A DNA stretch of 64,000 nucleotides from Parvularcula marina (GCF_003399445.1 NZ_QUQO01000001.1:927001-991000), one strand, 5' to 3'. Shown: positions 1-8,878, counted from the stretch's first letter. Notes: generated from the letters alone by a model not told the origin. Numbers and translations: made by a program.

Positions 1-449
1 AAGCCATTAAAGCCGAGCCCGTGACCGATCTCGTGCAACAGAACCGATTGTAGATCGACCAGCAGGGGATCGACATCCTCCGTCCGGGCCAGCGGGTCTG
101 GATCAATGAAAATATCATTCCGGAAGAAATCCGGGTCGAAGATGATCCTTATATCGGGAGAGGACCCATTCGGGTCATTCCCTGTGCGGATCTCATATCC
201 GGCACCATCCTGAAAGACGAAGACACCATCTTCGAAACTGACGAAACCGCTCGACTCGCTCGCGGCGGCGGCCCGGCCATCGGGGTCGTCGCGCAATTCT
301 ATCACGATCGAGATGACAACATCCTCACCGCCCAGATAGCGGCCCCATATCTCCGCTGCGGCGAGCGTCCCCTGACGCAATTGCTCGCGTTCGCTCTCCG
401 TCAGGAGCTCGAGCGTGTCGGGGTCGAAGGTGACAGTCCAGCTAACCAT
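1..449 (-). CDS. Zinc metalloprotease-like protein, C-terminus cut by window edge
   Basis: The reverse strand reads openly from an ATG at 447-449 to the window edge, giving about 149 residues. The last visible residues contain HEIGHGLGF, which matches the HExxHxxG zinc-binding and catalytic core of metzincin-type metallopeptidases; the third zinc ligand would lie just beyond the edge. The upstream part is rich in Asp and Glu and has no Cys. No signal peptide is visible at the N-terminus, which begins MVSWTVTFDPDTLE. Family assignment rests on this one motif; substrate and export route cannot be judged. Confidence 0.75.
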   Translation of the reverse strand, partial: MVSWTVTFDPDTLELLTESEREQLRQGTLAAAEIWGRYLGGEDVVISIVIELRDDPDGRAAAASESSGFVSFEDGVFVFQDGAGYEIRTGNDPNGSSPDIRIIFDPDFFRNDIFIDPDPLARTEDVDPLLVDLQSVLLHEIGHGLGFNG

Positions 450-579
450 GCAAAAACTCTGATTTTCCCCGGTTTAACATGCAATGCCGGGGGTCACAGC
501 CATTGCAGAAGAGAAATTTTGCGATGCGCGCCGTTCACTCCCATATTATGGTTAAGCAGAGCGGGGTGGCCCAGGACTT

Positions 580-867
580 ATGCGCAAGATCGATTTCTCC
601 CTTATCCTGAAACTGGGCGTGCTCAGTCTCATTGTCGGGACTGTTCTGGCCGTCATGAATTTCGATCCCCTGCGGTTCTGGGAAGGCATCTGGGATGCGC
701 TGATCGATGGCGTGGAGTTCATCTTCGGGCGCGGTCTCGACGGGCTGATGGCGGCGGGCCGCTACACCCTCCTCGGCGCGATGGTGGTCATTCCGATCTG
801 GCTGATCTCGACCATTTTCAGCCGCCGGAAAAAATCGGTCTCGAAGGTGGAAAAGACTGACACCTAA
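580..867 (+). CDS. Small two-helix membrane protein (DUF6460-like)
   Basis: This 95-residue protein has two hydrophobic segments, residues about 8-26 (LILKLGVLSLIVGTVLAVM) and about 62-82, separated by an amphipathic stretch, and a basic tail (RRKKSVSK) that should be cytoplasmic. An AGGA sequence lies a few bases before the ATG. The arrangement resembles the DUF6460 small membrane proteins of alphaproteobacteria, from memory and not searched. It converges on the RecQ gene with only three bases between the stops. Function unknown. Confidence 0.7.
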   Translation: MRKIDFSLILKLGVLSLIVGTVLAVMNFDPLRFWEGIWDALIDGVEFIFGRGLDGLMAAGRYTLLGAMVVIPIWLISTIFSRRKKSVSKVEKTDT

Positions 868-870
868 GCG

Positions 871-2091
871 TCAGTCCACGCAGAGATCGCAATTGCCGCA
901 GGCATCCCGCGGCTCTTCGCCGAAATAGCGCAGGAGTTCCGCGCGGCGGCAAAGATCAGTCTCGCAAAAGGCGACCAGCGCATCGAGACGCCGGCGCTCA
1001 ACCCGTTTGACCTTATCGGGTGCGTCAGACCCATCGATCAGACGACGCCGTGCGATCAGGTCACCAATGCCGAAAATCAGATGGGCCTCGGCCTCGCGGC
1101 CGTCCCTGCCCGACCGGCCAATCTCCTGATAATAAGCCTCAAGACTGGCGGGAAGGTCACGGTGAATGACGAAGTCGATATCCGGCTTGTCGATACCCAT
1201 GCCAAAGGCGACGGTTGCAACAACCGTCATATTCTCTGCACTGATGAAACGTTCGAGAATGGAGAGCCGCTCTTCTTCGGGCAGACCCGCATGATAGGCC
1301 GCGACATTGAAGCGCGCGCCGGCAAGACGCTGGGTGACCAGCTCGACGCTCTTTCGCGTGCGGCAGTAAACTATCCCGCATTTGCGCCGGTATCGACGCA
1401 TCAGGGTCATCAGCACACGGTCATCCCGCTCGCGCTCTGCGACATTCAGCGAGATATTGGGCCGGTCAAACCCCTGCCGGATCAGATCCGCATTGCCTTC
1501 AAACAGCGCCTGCAGGATATCCTCCCGCGTCTCAGGGTCAGCGGTCGCGGTGAAGGCCGCCACCGGCACGTCCGGCCAGACTTCCTTGAGCCGGCCAAGC
1601 TGGCGGTATTCGGGTCGGAACTGATGCCCCCATTGCGAAACGCAATGCGCCTCATCGATCGCAATCAGGCTGAGATCCTGCCGCCTAAGCGCGCCGAGCA
1701 TCCGGCCAGTCATCAGTCGTTCGGGCGACATGTAGAGGAGCTTGAGCTCTCCTGCTGCCGCGGCCTTCCAGTCGGCGACATTTGCCTCCCGCTCCCGGCC
1801 TGAATGGATCATGCCCGCGGGAATGCCCTTCGCCCGCAAGGCCGCAATCTGGTTCTCCATCAGCGCGATCAGCGGCGAGATGACGACCGTCAGGCCCGGC
1901 AGAAGAAGCGCCGGCAATTGATAGCAAAGCGACTTGCCCGCCCCTGTCGGCATCAGGGCCAGCACATTCCGCCCGGCCAGAATGGCGTTGATCACCTCTT
2001 CCTGCCCCTCGCGGAATCCCGCATGGCCGAGGGCTGCGAGCGCTTGGTCAGGGCCGGTCTGGGTCTCGGAGAGAGAGGCGGTGGCGGACAA
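871..2091 (-). CDS. recQ: RecQ-family ATP-dependent DNA helicase, short form
   Basis: This is a superfamily 2 3'-5' DNA helicase for recombination and fork repair. Visible motifs are Walker A PTGAGKS, DEAHC (motif II), the RecQ loop QWGHQFRPEY, and GRSGRDG (motif VI). The C-terminus carries the zinc-binding cysteines CETDLC and CGNCDLC, and the protein stops two residues later. It therefore has about 406 residues against about 600 for typical bacterial RecQ, and lacks both the winged-helix (RQC) and HRDC domains. No ATG is available before the helicase core; a TTG at 2089-2091 behind a CAGGG sequence is the likely start. The stop lies three bases from a convergent gene, so no displaced C-terminal coding piece is seen. 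Confidence 0.92.
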   Translation of the reverse strand: MSATASLSETQTGPDQALAALGHAGFREGQEEVINAILAGRNVLALMPTGAGKSLCYQLPALLLPGLTVVISPLIALMENQIAALRAKGIPAGMIHSGREREANVADWKAAAAGELKLLYMSPERLMTGRMLGALRRQDLSLIAIDEAHCVSQWGHQFRPEYRQLGRLKEVWPDVPVAAFTATADPETREDILQALFEGNADLIRQGFDRPNISLNVAERERDDRVLMTLMRRYRRKCGIVYCRTRKSVELVTQRLAGARFNVAAYHAGLPEEERLSILERFISAENMTVVATVAFGMGIDKPDIDFVIHRDLPASLEAYYQEIGRSGRDGREAEAHLIFGIGDLIARRRLIDGSDAPDKVKRVERRRLDALVAFCETDLCRRAELLRYFGEEPRDACGNCDLCVD

Positions 2092-2232
2092 GGGCCCTGA
2101 CTTTCGGTTGGGACTGAGAACTTTATCTTCCAGCGTTGAGATGATTCGCCCCTACCGGGGGAGATTGACGCGCGAGGACTCGCCCCTGAAAAAGACAACC
2201 GAATCACAAAGACCACACCCGCAGGAGCTGCC

Positions 2233-3228
2233 ATGATTGCCCCCTCTCCGATCCAGATCGATCCGGCCCTTTTCGGCGAGGACGCCATCGCGCCGCAGAC
2301 AGCCGCCCTCAATGATGCCGTTGAGAAAATGCTGTCGGAGCTGCCGACCATCATGGAAGTTGGACCGGAGAAAGTACGCGCCCGGCGGCGCGAAGGAACA
2401 GGCGGGCCGCTCGATGTGCAGCCCGCGCATGAAATCGCCAGATGGGAGACGGCAAGTGACGGCGAGCGGGAGGTCCCGGTACGGATCTTCCATCCCGGCG
2501 GCGATCTCAAAGGGTTCTATCTGCATATTCATGGCGGCGGCTGGACGCTTGGGTCCGCGGACGCACAGGACCAGACCCTCGCGGCGCTCGCCCAGAAACT
2601 TTCCATCGGGATCGCCAGTGTCGAATACCGTCTGGCCCCGGAGCACCCCTGGCCCGCGCCTGCGGATGACTGTGAGACGGCAGCCTTGTGGCTAATGCGT
2701 GAGGCGGAAAACCTCTTCGGCACAAAGAAAGTTGTGATTGGCGGGGAAAGCGCCGGAGGGCATCTATCTGCCGTCACCATCCTGCGCCTGCGGGACCGGC
2801 ATGGCATGATGCCCTTTGCAGGCGCCAATCTGATCTATGGCAATTATGACCTCAGCGCCCTGCCCTCCATGCGAAACTGGGGCGAGCGCAATCTGATCCT
2901 CAATACACCCATCGTCTATTACTTCCGGGATCAGTTCCTGCCGCCGGACCGTTTCAGCGAAGCTGATTACCGCGACCCGGAGATCTCTCCCATGTACAAA
3001 GACCTGAACGGTCTGTGCCCGGCGCTTTTCACGATTGGCACGATGGATCCTCTGCTCGATGACAGCCTGATCATGTCCGCCAAATGGCTGGCGGCCGGGA
3101 ACCCATCCGAGCTGGCGATCTATCCCGGCGGCATCCATGTCTTTGACATGTTCCCCGACCTCGGCATCGCGAAAGAGGCCAATGCGCGCATGGCCGAGTT
3201 TATTTCGGACGCCCTCGCGGCCGCTTAA
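2233..3228 (+). CDS. Alpha/beta hydrolase, hormone-sensitive-lipase-type esterase
   Basis: The 331-residue protein shows the HSL (family IV) esterase signature: the oxyanion-hole motif HGGGW near residue 100, the nucleophile elbow GESAGG near residue 176, a likely acid Asp in DPLLDDS, and a likely catalytic His in GGIHVFDMF near the C-terminus. It has no signal peptide and is probably cytoplasmic, acting on short acyl esters. A GGAG sequence sits five bases before the ATG. Its 3' end overlaps the convergent DsbA-family gene by four bases. The natural substrate cannot be inferred. Confidence 0.9.
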   Translation: MIAPSPIQIDPALFGEDAIAPQTAALNDAVEKMLSELPTIMEVGPEKVRARRREGTGGPLDVQPAHEIARWETASDGEREVPVRIFHPGGDLKGFYLHIHGGGWTLGSADAQDQTLAALAQKLSIGIASVEYRLAPEHPWPAPADDCETAALWLMREAENLFGTKKVVIGGESAGGHLSAVTILRLRDRHGMMPFAGANLIYGNYDLSALPSMRNWGERNLILNTPIVYYFRDQFLPPDRFSEADYRDPEISPMYKDLNGLCPALFTIGTMDPLLDDSLIMSAKWLAAGNPSELAIYPGGIHVFDMFPDLGIAKEANARMAEFISDALAAA

Positions 3229-3890
3229 TCGGGCGCGTCCGTTTCCTCTGCCAGCTGACGAATTGCTGCGAGGAGATCCGCCTTGGGCAGCGCCCCCTCG
3301 AACCCCGCGGCTTCATTGATGATGAAGCCGGGCACACCGGCAAGCCCGCCCCCGCGCAGCTCTGCTGCCTCCTGCCGGACGGCATGGCGATCCTCTGACG
3401 TGGCGAGCCGCTGGCGGATTTCGTCCTCATCGAGCCCGGCGGCGCTGGCGATCTGGGCCAGCACATCGGGTCGGCTGACATCCTCGCCATGCTGCCAATA
3501 AGCCTCGAACAGCCCGGCCACCACCTCATGTGCGAGCCCTTCCTCGGCTGCCCACCGAATCAGCCGGTGCGAATCAGTCGTGTCAGGCAGCCGCGAGGGG
3601 GTTTCGGGGTCAAAGGACAGGCCGACATCCTGCATTGCATCAACCAGCGCCTTTTTCGACGCGAGACGCACTGCCGGATCGGGAAATTTGCGCGCCAAGG
3701 TTGATTCGCGGTCCCTTCCTTCCGGCGGGCACTCGGGATCGAGGCGATATGGACGAAAACGCACGTCTAACGTGTAATCAAATGAAAGGGCCATTAGGGC
3801 CCAGTCCAAACCCCGAAAACCTATGTAACACCAAGGACATACTACGTCCAAGACGATGTCTAGTGTGAGCTTTTTCCGGGAAGTGGTCAT
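3225..3890 (-). CDS. DsbA-family oxidoreductase, FrnE-like
   Basis: This 221-residue protein has a thioredoxin fold of the DSBA type with active site CPWC near residue 19 (VVCPWCYIGF) and the helical insert typical of FrnE and 2-hydroxychromene-2-carboxylate isomerase relatives. The C-terminal GVPGFIINE provides the cis-proline loop. There is no signal peptide, so it is a cytoplasmic thiol-disulfide oxidoreductase rather than a periplasmic DsbA. AAAGGGA lies upstream of the ATG. It is divergent from the Fur-family gene across a 113-base intergenic region that contains a strong inverted repeat. Confidence 0.88.
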   Translation of the reverse strand: MTTSRKKLTLDIVLDVVCPWCYIGFRGLDWALMALSFDYTLDVRFRPYRLDPECPPEGRDRESTLARKFPDPAVRLASKKALVDAMQDVGLSFDPETPSRLPDTTDSHRLIRWAAEEGLAHEVVAGLFEAYWQHGEDVSRPDVLAQIASAAGLDEDEIRQRLATSEDRHAVRQEAAELRGGGLAGVPGFIINEAAGFEGALPKADLLAAIRQLAEETDAPD

Positions 3891-3929
3891 GCGCTATCCC
3901 TTTTCTTTCTTGTCATTTTCGGTGATGAT

Positions 3930-3962
3930 TACCCCATAATAGTGAGTGACTTCGATGGGGTA
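3930..3962. promoter_or_regulatory. Inverted repeat between frnE-like and fur-family genes
   Basis: Perfect 8-base arms TACCCCAT (3930-3937) and ATGGGGTA (3955-3962) are separated by 17 bases in the divergent promoter region, about 42 bases before the Fur-family start. It could be a two-site operator or part of a promoter. It does not match the classical Zur or Fur box that I know. Confidence 0.4.
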
Positions 3963-4003
3963 GACACGTTCTGCCTGTATTGCCTGCGATGAGGGAGGCG
4001 TGA

Positions 4004-4453
4004 ATGTCGCAACAAGCGGAACAGGTGAAGACCAGCATGGGCGGCTGTGATCATAACGACGAGTCCCTTACGCGGAACGAAAAGCTGGTCGTCGATGTCC
4101 TCAGCCGTGAGGATGGACCGATGAAAGCCTATGAACTGCTCGCCGCCCTCAAGGACAAGGGAGTTAAAGCCCCGATGACGGTCTATCGCGCGCTCGACCG
4201 GCTCGAAGCCAAGGGCCTGGTCCACAAGCTCGACGGCATCAACGCCTTCGTCATCTGCAATCATGATGAGCCCCACCGCGTCCAGATTTTCCTGATCTGC
4301 ACCAATTGTTCTCATGTCGAAGAGGTTCGCGAGCATGATGTCGCCAACCTCGACTGGAACACGATCAGCAAGCTCGGCGATCCCATCGGCTTCAAGGCGG
4401 AAGCGACGCGGATCGAAGTTCGCGGCACCTGCGCCAAATGCCAGGAAACCTGA
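4004..4453 (+). CDS. Fur-family metal-responsive repressor (Zur-like)
   Basis: The 149-residue protein has the Fur fold: an N-terminal winged helix (residues about 20-85, with TVYRALDRLEAKGLVHK as recognition region) and a C-terminal dimerisation domain with two structural zinc CxxC pairs, CTNC and CAKC. The segment INAFVICNH followed by FLICTNC resembles alphaproteobacterial Zur more than Fur or PerR, so zinc is the likely signal. A GGGAGG ribosome site precedes the ATG. No zinc transporter genes are adjacent, so the regulon must lie elsewhere. Confidence 0.85.
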   Translation: MSQQAEQVKTSMGGCDHNDESLTRNEKLVVDVLSREDGPMKAYELLAALKDKGVKAPMTVYRALDRLEAKGLVHKLDGINAFVICNHDEPHRVQIFLICTNCSHVEEVREHDVANLDWNTISKLGDPIGFKAEATRIEVRGTCAKCQET

Positions 4454-4469
4454 CGGCTCCTCCTGCCGC

Positions 4470-5117
4470 TTAGCTGTACCAGCCAGCCTCGTATTCTGCC
4501 TCCGCGCCCTCTTCCCATTCTTTCATGGCGGGATGATCGAGCATGGCTTTGTAGTAGGTCTCTGAGGATTGAGGCATGTTCAGCGGCCCAAAGGGGCGTA
4601 TACGGTACATGACAGGCGCATAGAACGCATCGGCGATCGTGAACTCCCCGAAGAGATATGGCCCCTCCCCGCCGAATTTGTCGATCGTCTCATCCCAGAG
4701 GTCGAAGATACGATTGAGATCATTCTGCACGGCTTGAGGGACAAGGACACCTGCATCTTTCGTGATGGCATCCATGGGCCAGATCGTGCGCAGGTTTGAA
4801 AAGCCCGCATGCATTTCTGCAGTGATCGTTCTTGCATGAGCCCGCGCCACGCGGTCTTCCGGCCAGAGCGCATTTTCGGGATGTTGTTCCGCGAGGTATT
4901 CAGCAATGGCGAGACTGTCCCAGATGGTAAGGTCGCCATCCTTCAGCACAGGGACCAGCCCAGCCGGTGAATGCGCAAGGATCTGCTCGCGTGTATCCTT
5001 TTGCCGGAACCTGACATTTGCTTCCGTAAACGGAATATCGAATGCCTTCATCAGAAGCCATGGCCGGAGCGACCAGGAGGACAGCGCCTTGTTGCCGATA
5101 ACGAGCGTGTAACTCAT
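4470..5117 (-). CDS. Glutathione S-transferase family protein
   Basis: The 215-residue protein has an N-terminal thioredoxin-like GST domain (SYTLVIGNKALSSWSLRPWLL, with the active-site Ser region SSWS near residue 13) followed by an all-helical C-terminal domain. The motif WDSLAIAEYLAE is the glutathione-contacting loop and helix. The start is set by an ATGA overlap with the upstream amidotransferase gene and an AGAGG site; a longer frame adds 11 unlikely residues. Translational coupling to the amidotransferase suggests a joint role, perhaps in glutathione-linked metabolism, but no substrate can be named. Confidence 0.9.
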   Translation of the reverse strand: MSYTLVIGNKALSSWSLRPWLLMKAFDIPFTEANVRFRQKDTREQILAHSPAGLVPVLKDGDLTIWDSLAIAEYLAEQHPENALWPEDRVARAHARTITAEMHAGFSNLRTIWPMDAITKDAGVLVPQAVQNDLNRIFDLWDETIDKFGGEGPYLFGEFTIADAFYAPVMYRIRPFGPLNMPQSSETYYKAMLDHPAMKEWEEGAEAEYEAGWYS

Positions 5118-5824
5118 TCTACCTCTCCCTTGAGAAAAGCTGCGATCCATTTGCCCATCAGGGCACGATCGGTGTGATGGCTGAAGCCTGCCCGTGCAAG
5201 CGCAACCCGCTCGGCCGGGATGATATTTTCTCTTATCGCCAGCAGTGCTTCTGCAAACTCATGATCAAACTCAGGATGCATCTGAAAAGACAGCATGCGT
5301 CCTTGCCTATATCGGATGACCCCGTTCGGACAGAAGGCGGAGCCGCCGATCCGCTCGGCCTCTTCCGGGAGGGAGACGACCTGATCCTGATGCGAGACGA
5401 CGCATGCGATGCGCGCAGGATCACCGGGCGCACGCGCCGCGTCGGTCAGCTCATATGTGTGCACGCCTACCCCCCAGCCAAACGCCGATTTCTCAACCCG
5501 CCCGCCCATGGCATGCGCCATCAACTGGTGACCAAAGCAGATCCCGATGACAGGCTTACCCGAAGACGCCCAGTCGCGGACGGCATCTGCGAGCGGCGCG
5601 ATCCAGGGTAGATCCTCATAAACTCCCGCTGGTGAGCCCGTGATCAGAAGGGCATCCCCCTCATCCGGGGCCGGCGCCTGATCTCCGCTGAAAACACGAG
5701 CCACGCTGGCGTCGACATCGAGACCCGCCTTGGACAGCATCGCCACCATCATGTCGGGATAGTGGTTATGCGTCGCGGGCAGGTCCATTGGCGGAATGCC
5801 GGTTTCGGCAATGACGAGCTTCAT
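5114..5824 (-). CDS. Class I glutamine amidotransferase-like protein
   Basis: This 236-residue protein has the class I GATase fold: nucleophile Cys in GICFGHQLMAHAMGG near residue 85 and the His/Glu pair in MHPEFD near residue 170. It is a stand-alone domain of the GMP-synthase-like type, possibly hydrolysing a gamma-glutamyl compound rather than feeding a synthetase. The ATG at 5822-5824 has a GGGAG site; the longer frame runs into the divergent enoyl-CoA hydratase promoter. It is the first gene of a two-gene unit with the glutathione transferase. Confidence 0.88.
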   Translation of the reverse strand: MKLVIAETGIPPMDLPATHNHYPDMMVAMLSKAGLDVDASVARVFSGDQAPAPDEGDALLITGSPAGVYEDLPWIAPLADAVRDWASSGKPVIGICFGHQLMAHAMGGRVEKSAFGWGVGVHTYELTDAARAPGDPARIACVVSHQDQVVSLPEEAERIGGSAFCPNGVIRYRQGRMLSFQMHPEFDHEFAEALLAIRENIIPAERVALARAGFSHHTDRALMGKWIAAFLKGEVE

Positions 5825-5885
5825 GATAGGTATTTCTCCCGGCGGCGTAGAACGCCGTCCCTGCCGCAAACTGAGGAGCCCGTCG

Positions 5886-6632
5886 ATGGCTGAACACATT
5901 CTGGAAACGCTGGAAAGCGGTGTCCTTCATCTGCGCTTCAACAGGGAAGATAAAAAGAACGCCATCACGAATGAGATGTATGCGGCGCTTGCTTCAGGCT
6001 TCGCGCGGGCCGCCGAGGATGACGACGTCCGCGCGGTCATGCTGGAGGGCGGAGACGAGATCTTCACGGCCGGCAATGACCTCTCCGCCTTCGCAGGCGC
6101 ACCGAACCTGACAGGCGATGAGAAGCCGCCCGTCTGGCAGTTCATCGAGAATGTCGCTAACTGCCCTGTCCCGGTCGTCGCTGCCGTCAGCGGGCTTGCC
6201 ATCGGCATTGGCTCGACGATCCTGCTTCATTGCGATCTGGTCTATGCGGATGATTCCGCCGTCTTCCACATGCCCTTCACGGATCTCGCGACCGTACCGG
6301 AAGCAGGTGCAAGCTATATCCTGCCGCGCCGGTTCGGACGGCAGATCGCCGGTGAATTCCTGCTTCTGTCGGAGAAAGTCAGTGCCCGGCGGGCCTATGA
6401 CATGGGGCTCGTCAACGAAGTCATCCAGGGCGATGTGCGCCTGCACGCGAAACTTGTCGCGGAGCGGCTGGCCGAGAAGCCGCCGAAAGCGCTGCAAAAA
6501 GCCAAGGCGCTCATGTTCGGCAAACAGAAGGCCCTGCACGAGCATATCCCGGTTGAGATGGAGGCCTTCGCCAAATGTCTTCAGTCGGAGGAAATGCAGG
6601 CCGTCATCATGAAGATGATGATGAAGAAATGA
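5886..6632 (+). CDS. Enoyl-CoA hydratase/isomerase family protein
   Basis: The 248-residue crotonase-fold protein has the N-terminal strand pattern LHLRFNREDKKNAIT, the oxyanion-hole segments AGNDLSAFAG and AVSGLAIGIGSTILLHCDLVYA, and a C-terminal trimerisation helix region. It probably acts on enoyl-CoA thioesters in fatty-acid or aromatic degradation. The start at 5886 is chosen because MAEHILETLE begins the conserved fold; upstream residues read through the divergent promoter. The position of the second acidic catalytic residue (usually Glu) is occupied within TVPEAGASY, so hydratase activity is plausible. Confidence 0.9.
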   Translation: MAEHILETLESGVLHLRFNREDKKNAITNEMYAALASGFARAAEDDDVRAVMLEGGDEIFTAGNDLSAFAGAPNLTGDEKPPVWQFIENVANCPVPVVAAVSGLAIGIGSTILLHCDLVYADDSAVFHMPFTDLATVPEAGASYILPRRFGRQIAGEFLLLSEKVSARRAYDMGLVNEVIQGDVRLHAKLVAERLAEKPPKALQKAKALMFGKQKALHEHIPVEMEAFAKCLQSEEMQAVIMKMMMKK

Positions 6633-6651
6633 CGGCCTGCTAATTTGCGAT

Positions 6652-7365
6652 CTATTTGATTTCGAAAGTCACGCTAACACTGGCGGAAAGAGAACTCTCG
6701 CCAGCCTCAATCGGCGTTGCAGAATCAGCCGCTTCCATCCGGGCCATGGCAACAGGCCGCGGCCGTGAATAGCCCGACACAGACAGGGTCATCACCCGGC
6801 CGAGTGTGACGCCAGCTTCGTCCGCGACGATCTCTGCTGTTTTGCGGGCTTCACGAACGGCGGCGCGTTTGGCTTCTTCTTCCAGCTCTGTCTGGTCCTG
6901 GAAACCGAATTGCAGGCCACCCAGATTATTGGCCCCTGCCGAAACGGCGGCATCGATCGTCGCGCCGACCTTGTCGATATCCCGCAGGCGGACAGACAGT
7001 GAATTGTTCACAGAATAGCCGACGATCTTGCGCTCATCGGACGTGCTCGAATTCCGGTTATAGGGCGCATAGACGGGATTAAGGGAAAAGTTCGAGGTCT
7101 GCATATCCCGGGCCGCAATGCCCAGTTCCCGCAGCCTGTTGCGCACAGCCGTCATTGCCTCGGCATTGGCTTCCATCGCCTCACCAGCCGTCTTGCCCTC
7201 GGCGACCACGCCGAACTGCATCATCGCTAGGTCAGGGGTTCCATATGCCTGGCCTTCACCGCTGACGGACAGCGTGCGGGGGGCTTCGGCGGATTGATCC
7301 TGAGCATCGGCGTCAGAACAGGCCATCACCATCACCGGCAACAGCAGGAAAGCAAGCATACGCAT
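6652..7365 (-). CDS. SIMPL/DUF541-domain lipoprotein
   Basis: The 237-residue protein starts with a lipoprotein signal (MRMLAFLLLPVMVMAC, lipobox VMAC, predicted lipidated Cys16). The rest is the SIMPL domain (formerly DUF541; BP26/OMP28-like), recognisable by TLSVSGEGQAYGTPDLAMMQFGV at its start, split here as residues about 32-54, and a long helical middle. Family members form periplasmic oligomeric rings of unclear role. It converges on the enoyl-CoA hydratase gene with 19 bases between the stops. Confidence 0.88.
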   Translation of the reverse strand: MRMLAFLLLPVMVMACSDADAQDQSAEAPRTLSVSGEGQAYGTPDLAMMQFGVVAEGKTAGEAMEANAEAMTAVRNRLRELGIAARDMQTSNFSLNPVYAPYNRNSSTSDERKIVGYSVNNSLSVRLRDIDKVGATIDAAVSAGANNLGGLQFGFQDQTELEEEAKRAAVREARKTAEIVADEAGVTLGRVMTLSVSGYSRPRPVAMARMEAADSATPIEAGESSLSASVSVTFEIK

Positions 7366-7431
7366 AAAGTGGTTCTCCCATGGTCATGCCCTGCTCCTAT
7401 CATGCAGCCTTGTGACGGCAATTGGGCAGGA

Positions 7432-8244
7432 TCATATCTTTTGGTCCATGTCGGCGGCGGCATTCCCGCAGCAGGCACCGACAGGTTTCGCCGGCACCCC
7501 GGCAACCGTGCAGTAAGGTTTGACGCTTTCAAGGACGACCGAGCCTGCCGCGATCTTCGCGCCGTCACCGATCTGGATGTTCCCTAGCACCTTGGCCCCG
7601 GCAGAGATCAGAACGCCATTGCCGACTTTCGGGTGACGGTCATCGAGATCCTTGCCCGTCCCGCCGAGCGTGACATCATGCAGCATACTGACATTATCGC
7701 CGACCCGCGCTGTCTCGCCGATCACGATGCCATGCGCATGGTCGAGAAACAGCCCCTGCCCCAGATGGGCGGCGGGGTGGATATCAATCGTCCACAGCTC
7801 CGACATGCGCGACTGGAGATAAAGCGCGAGCGAATTGCGCCCCTCCAGCCACAGCGTGTTCGCGATGCGCTGCGACTGGATGGCATGAAAGCCTTTGAAA
7901 TAAAGGAAGGGCTGGACGTAATCCCGGCAGGCCGGATCGCGCTCGAAATAGGCATTGATGTCGGCAACGGCGGCATCGACCAGCTCGTCATGCTCTTCAT
8001 AGGCATTGGTCGCGACTTCCCGCCACTGCATCGCGCTCATCTGAGCGTCAGCCAGCTTCTCGGCAAGCCGATAGCTGAGCGCAGCGGAGAAGCTGCCATG
8101 GTGCAGGATCGTTGCGTTCAGGAAGGACGCGAGCACGGGCTCGGACGCCGCAGCCGTTGCCGCCTCCAGCCGCATTCGCGACCAGATCGAGTCAATCGCC
8201 ACGGGGAAAATCACCGGCGCTTCGCTTTTGGTCTGAGCTGACAT
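7432..8244 (-). CDS. cysE: Serine O-acetyltransferase
   Basis: CysE transfers acetyl from acetyl-CoA to L-serine, the first step of cysteine synthesis. The 270-residue length matches the family. An N-terminal helical domain (residues about 15-140) is followed by left-handed beta-helix hexapeptides containing DIHPAAHLGQGLFLDHAHG, with catalytic His and Asp in the DHAHG region, and GGTGKD. The start at 8244 is preferred because GGAGAGG lies seven bases upstream; an ATG five codons earlier has no such site. It is the last gene of a reverse-strand run from queF, 16 bases after the NUDIX gene. Confidence 0.93.
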   Translation of the reverse strand: MSAQTKSEAPVIFPVAIDSIWSRMRLEAATAAASEPVLASFLNATILHHGSFSAALSYRLAEKLADAQMSAMQWREVATNAYEEHDELVDAAVADINAYFERDPACRDYVQPFLYFKGFHAIQSQRIANTLWLEGRNSLALYLQSRMSELWTIDIHPAAHLGQGLFLDHAHGIVIGETARVGDNVSMLHDVTLGGTGKDLDDRHPKVGNGVLISAGAKVLGNIQIGDGAKIAAGSVVLESVKPYCTVAGVPAKPVGACCGNAAADMDQKI

Positions 8245-8260
8245 CAGAGCCCTCTCCATA

Positions 8261-8878
8261 TCATGTCGAAACGCCGGGAAGGCCCTTCAGTGCTGACAAG
8301 ATGAGGTCTCTTGGCCGCTCGGGCAAGAGGGCCAATTGTGCTTTAAGAACAGCTCGTTCGACCATCAGTATTGTTAAGGCGTCGGTGACCTCTCCGGCCA
8401 GGATTTCCGCGATCAGGACGCTGAGCGGAATACGGCGCTGTTCAAGGATTTCGTCCGCATCTGGGGCAGCCTTTCCCGCCTCAAGCCCCCAGGCAAGATA
8501 GTAATAGGCATATTCATCGGTCACGGAATTGGAGAGCTGCGCTTCACCCAGTGGCAGAATATGCTCGGCTGTCAGCCCCGTTTCTTCGCGGAGCTCGCGC
8601 AGCGCAGCCGCCTCAGGCGCCTCTCCTTTCGGGCAGCCGCCTTCGGGCAGCTCCCATGAATAGGCATCGAACGCGAAGCGGTGCTGGCCGACGAGCATGG
8701 TCGTGCCGTCCTCAAAAAGCGGCAGAACGCCCGTCGCCAGATTGGCAAAACGGACGATCCCGTAAATGCCGTCACTACCGTCCGGCCGCGTCACCTCATT
8801 GTGCTCAACCCGGATCCACGGATTTTCGTAGCCCGTGGTAAAGTCATTGATCTGCCATGGACCGTTTTGACGGCTCAT
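8261..8878 (-). CDS. NUDIX hydrolase, ADP-ribose pyrophosphatase-like
   Basis: The 205-residue protein carries a complete NUDIX box, Gx5Ex7REUxEExGU, read as GGCPKGEAPEAAALRELR followed by EETGL (residues about 85-107). The N-terminal NPWIRVEHNEVTRPDG is typical of ADP-ribose pyrophosphatases (NudF-like), which remove ADP-ribose or nucleotide sugars. Its start overlaps the cyclophilin stop by four bases (ATGA), so the two are translationally coupled. Confidence 0.88.
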   Translation of the reverse strand: MSRQNGPWQINDFTTGYENPWIRVEHNEVTRPDGSDGIYGIVRFANLATGVLPLFEDGTTMLVGQHRFAFDAYSWELPEGGCPKGEAPEAAALRELREETGLTAEHILPLGEAQLSNSVTDEYAYYYLAWGLEAGKAAPDADEILEQRRIPLSVLIAEILAGEVTDALTILMVERAVLKAQLALLPERPRDLILSALKGLPGVST

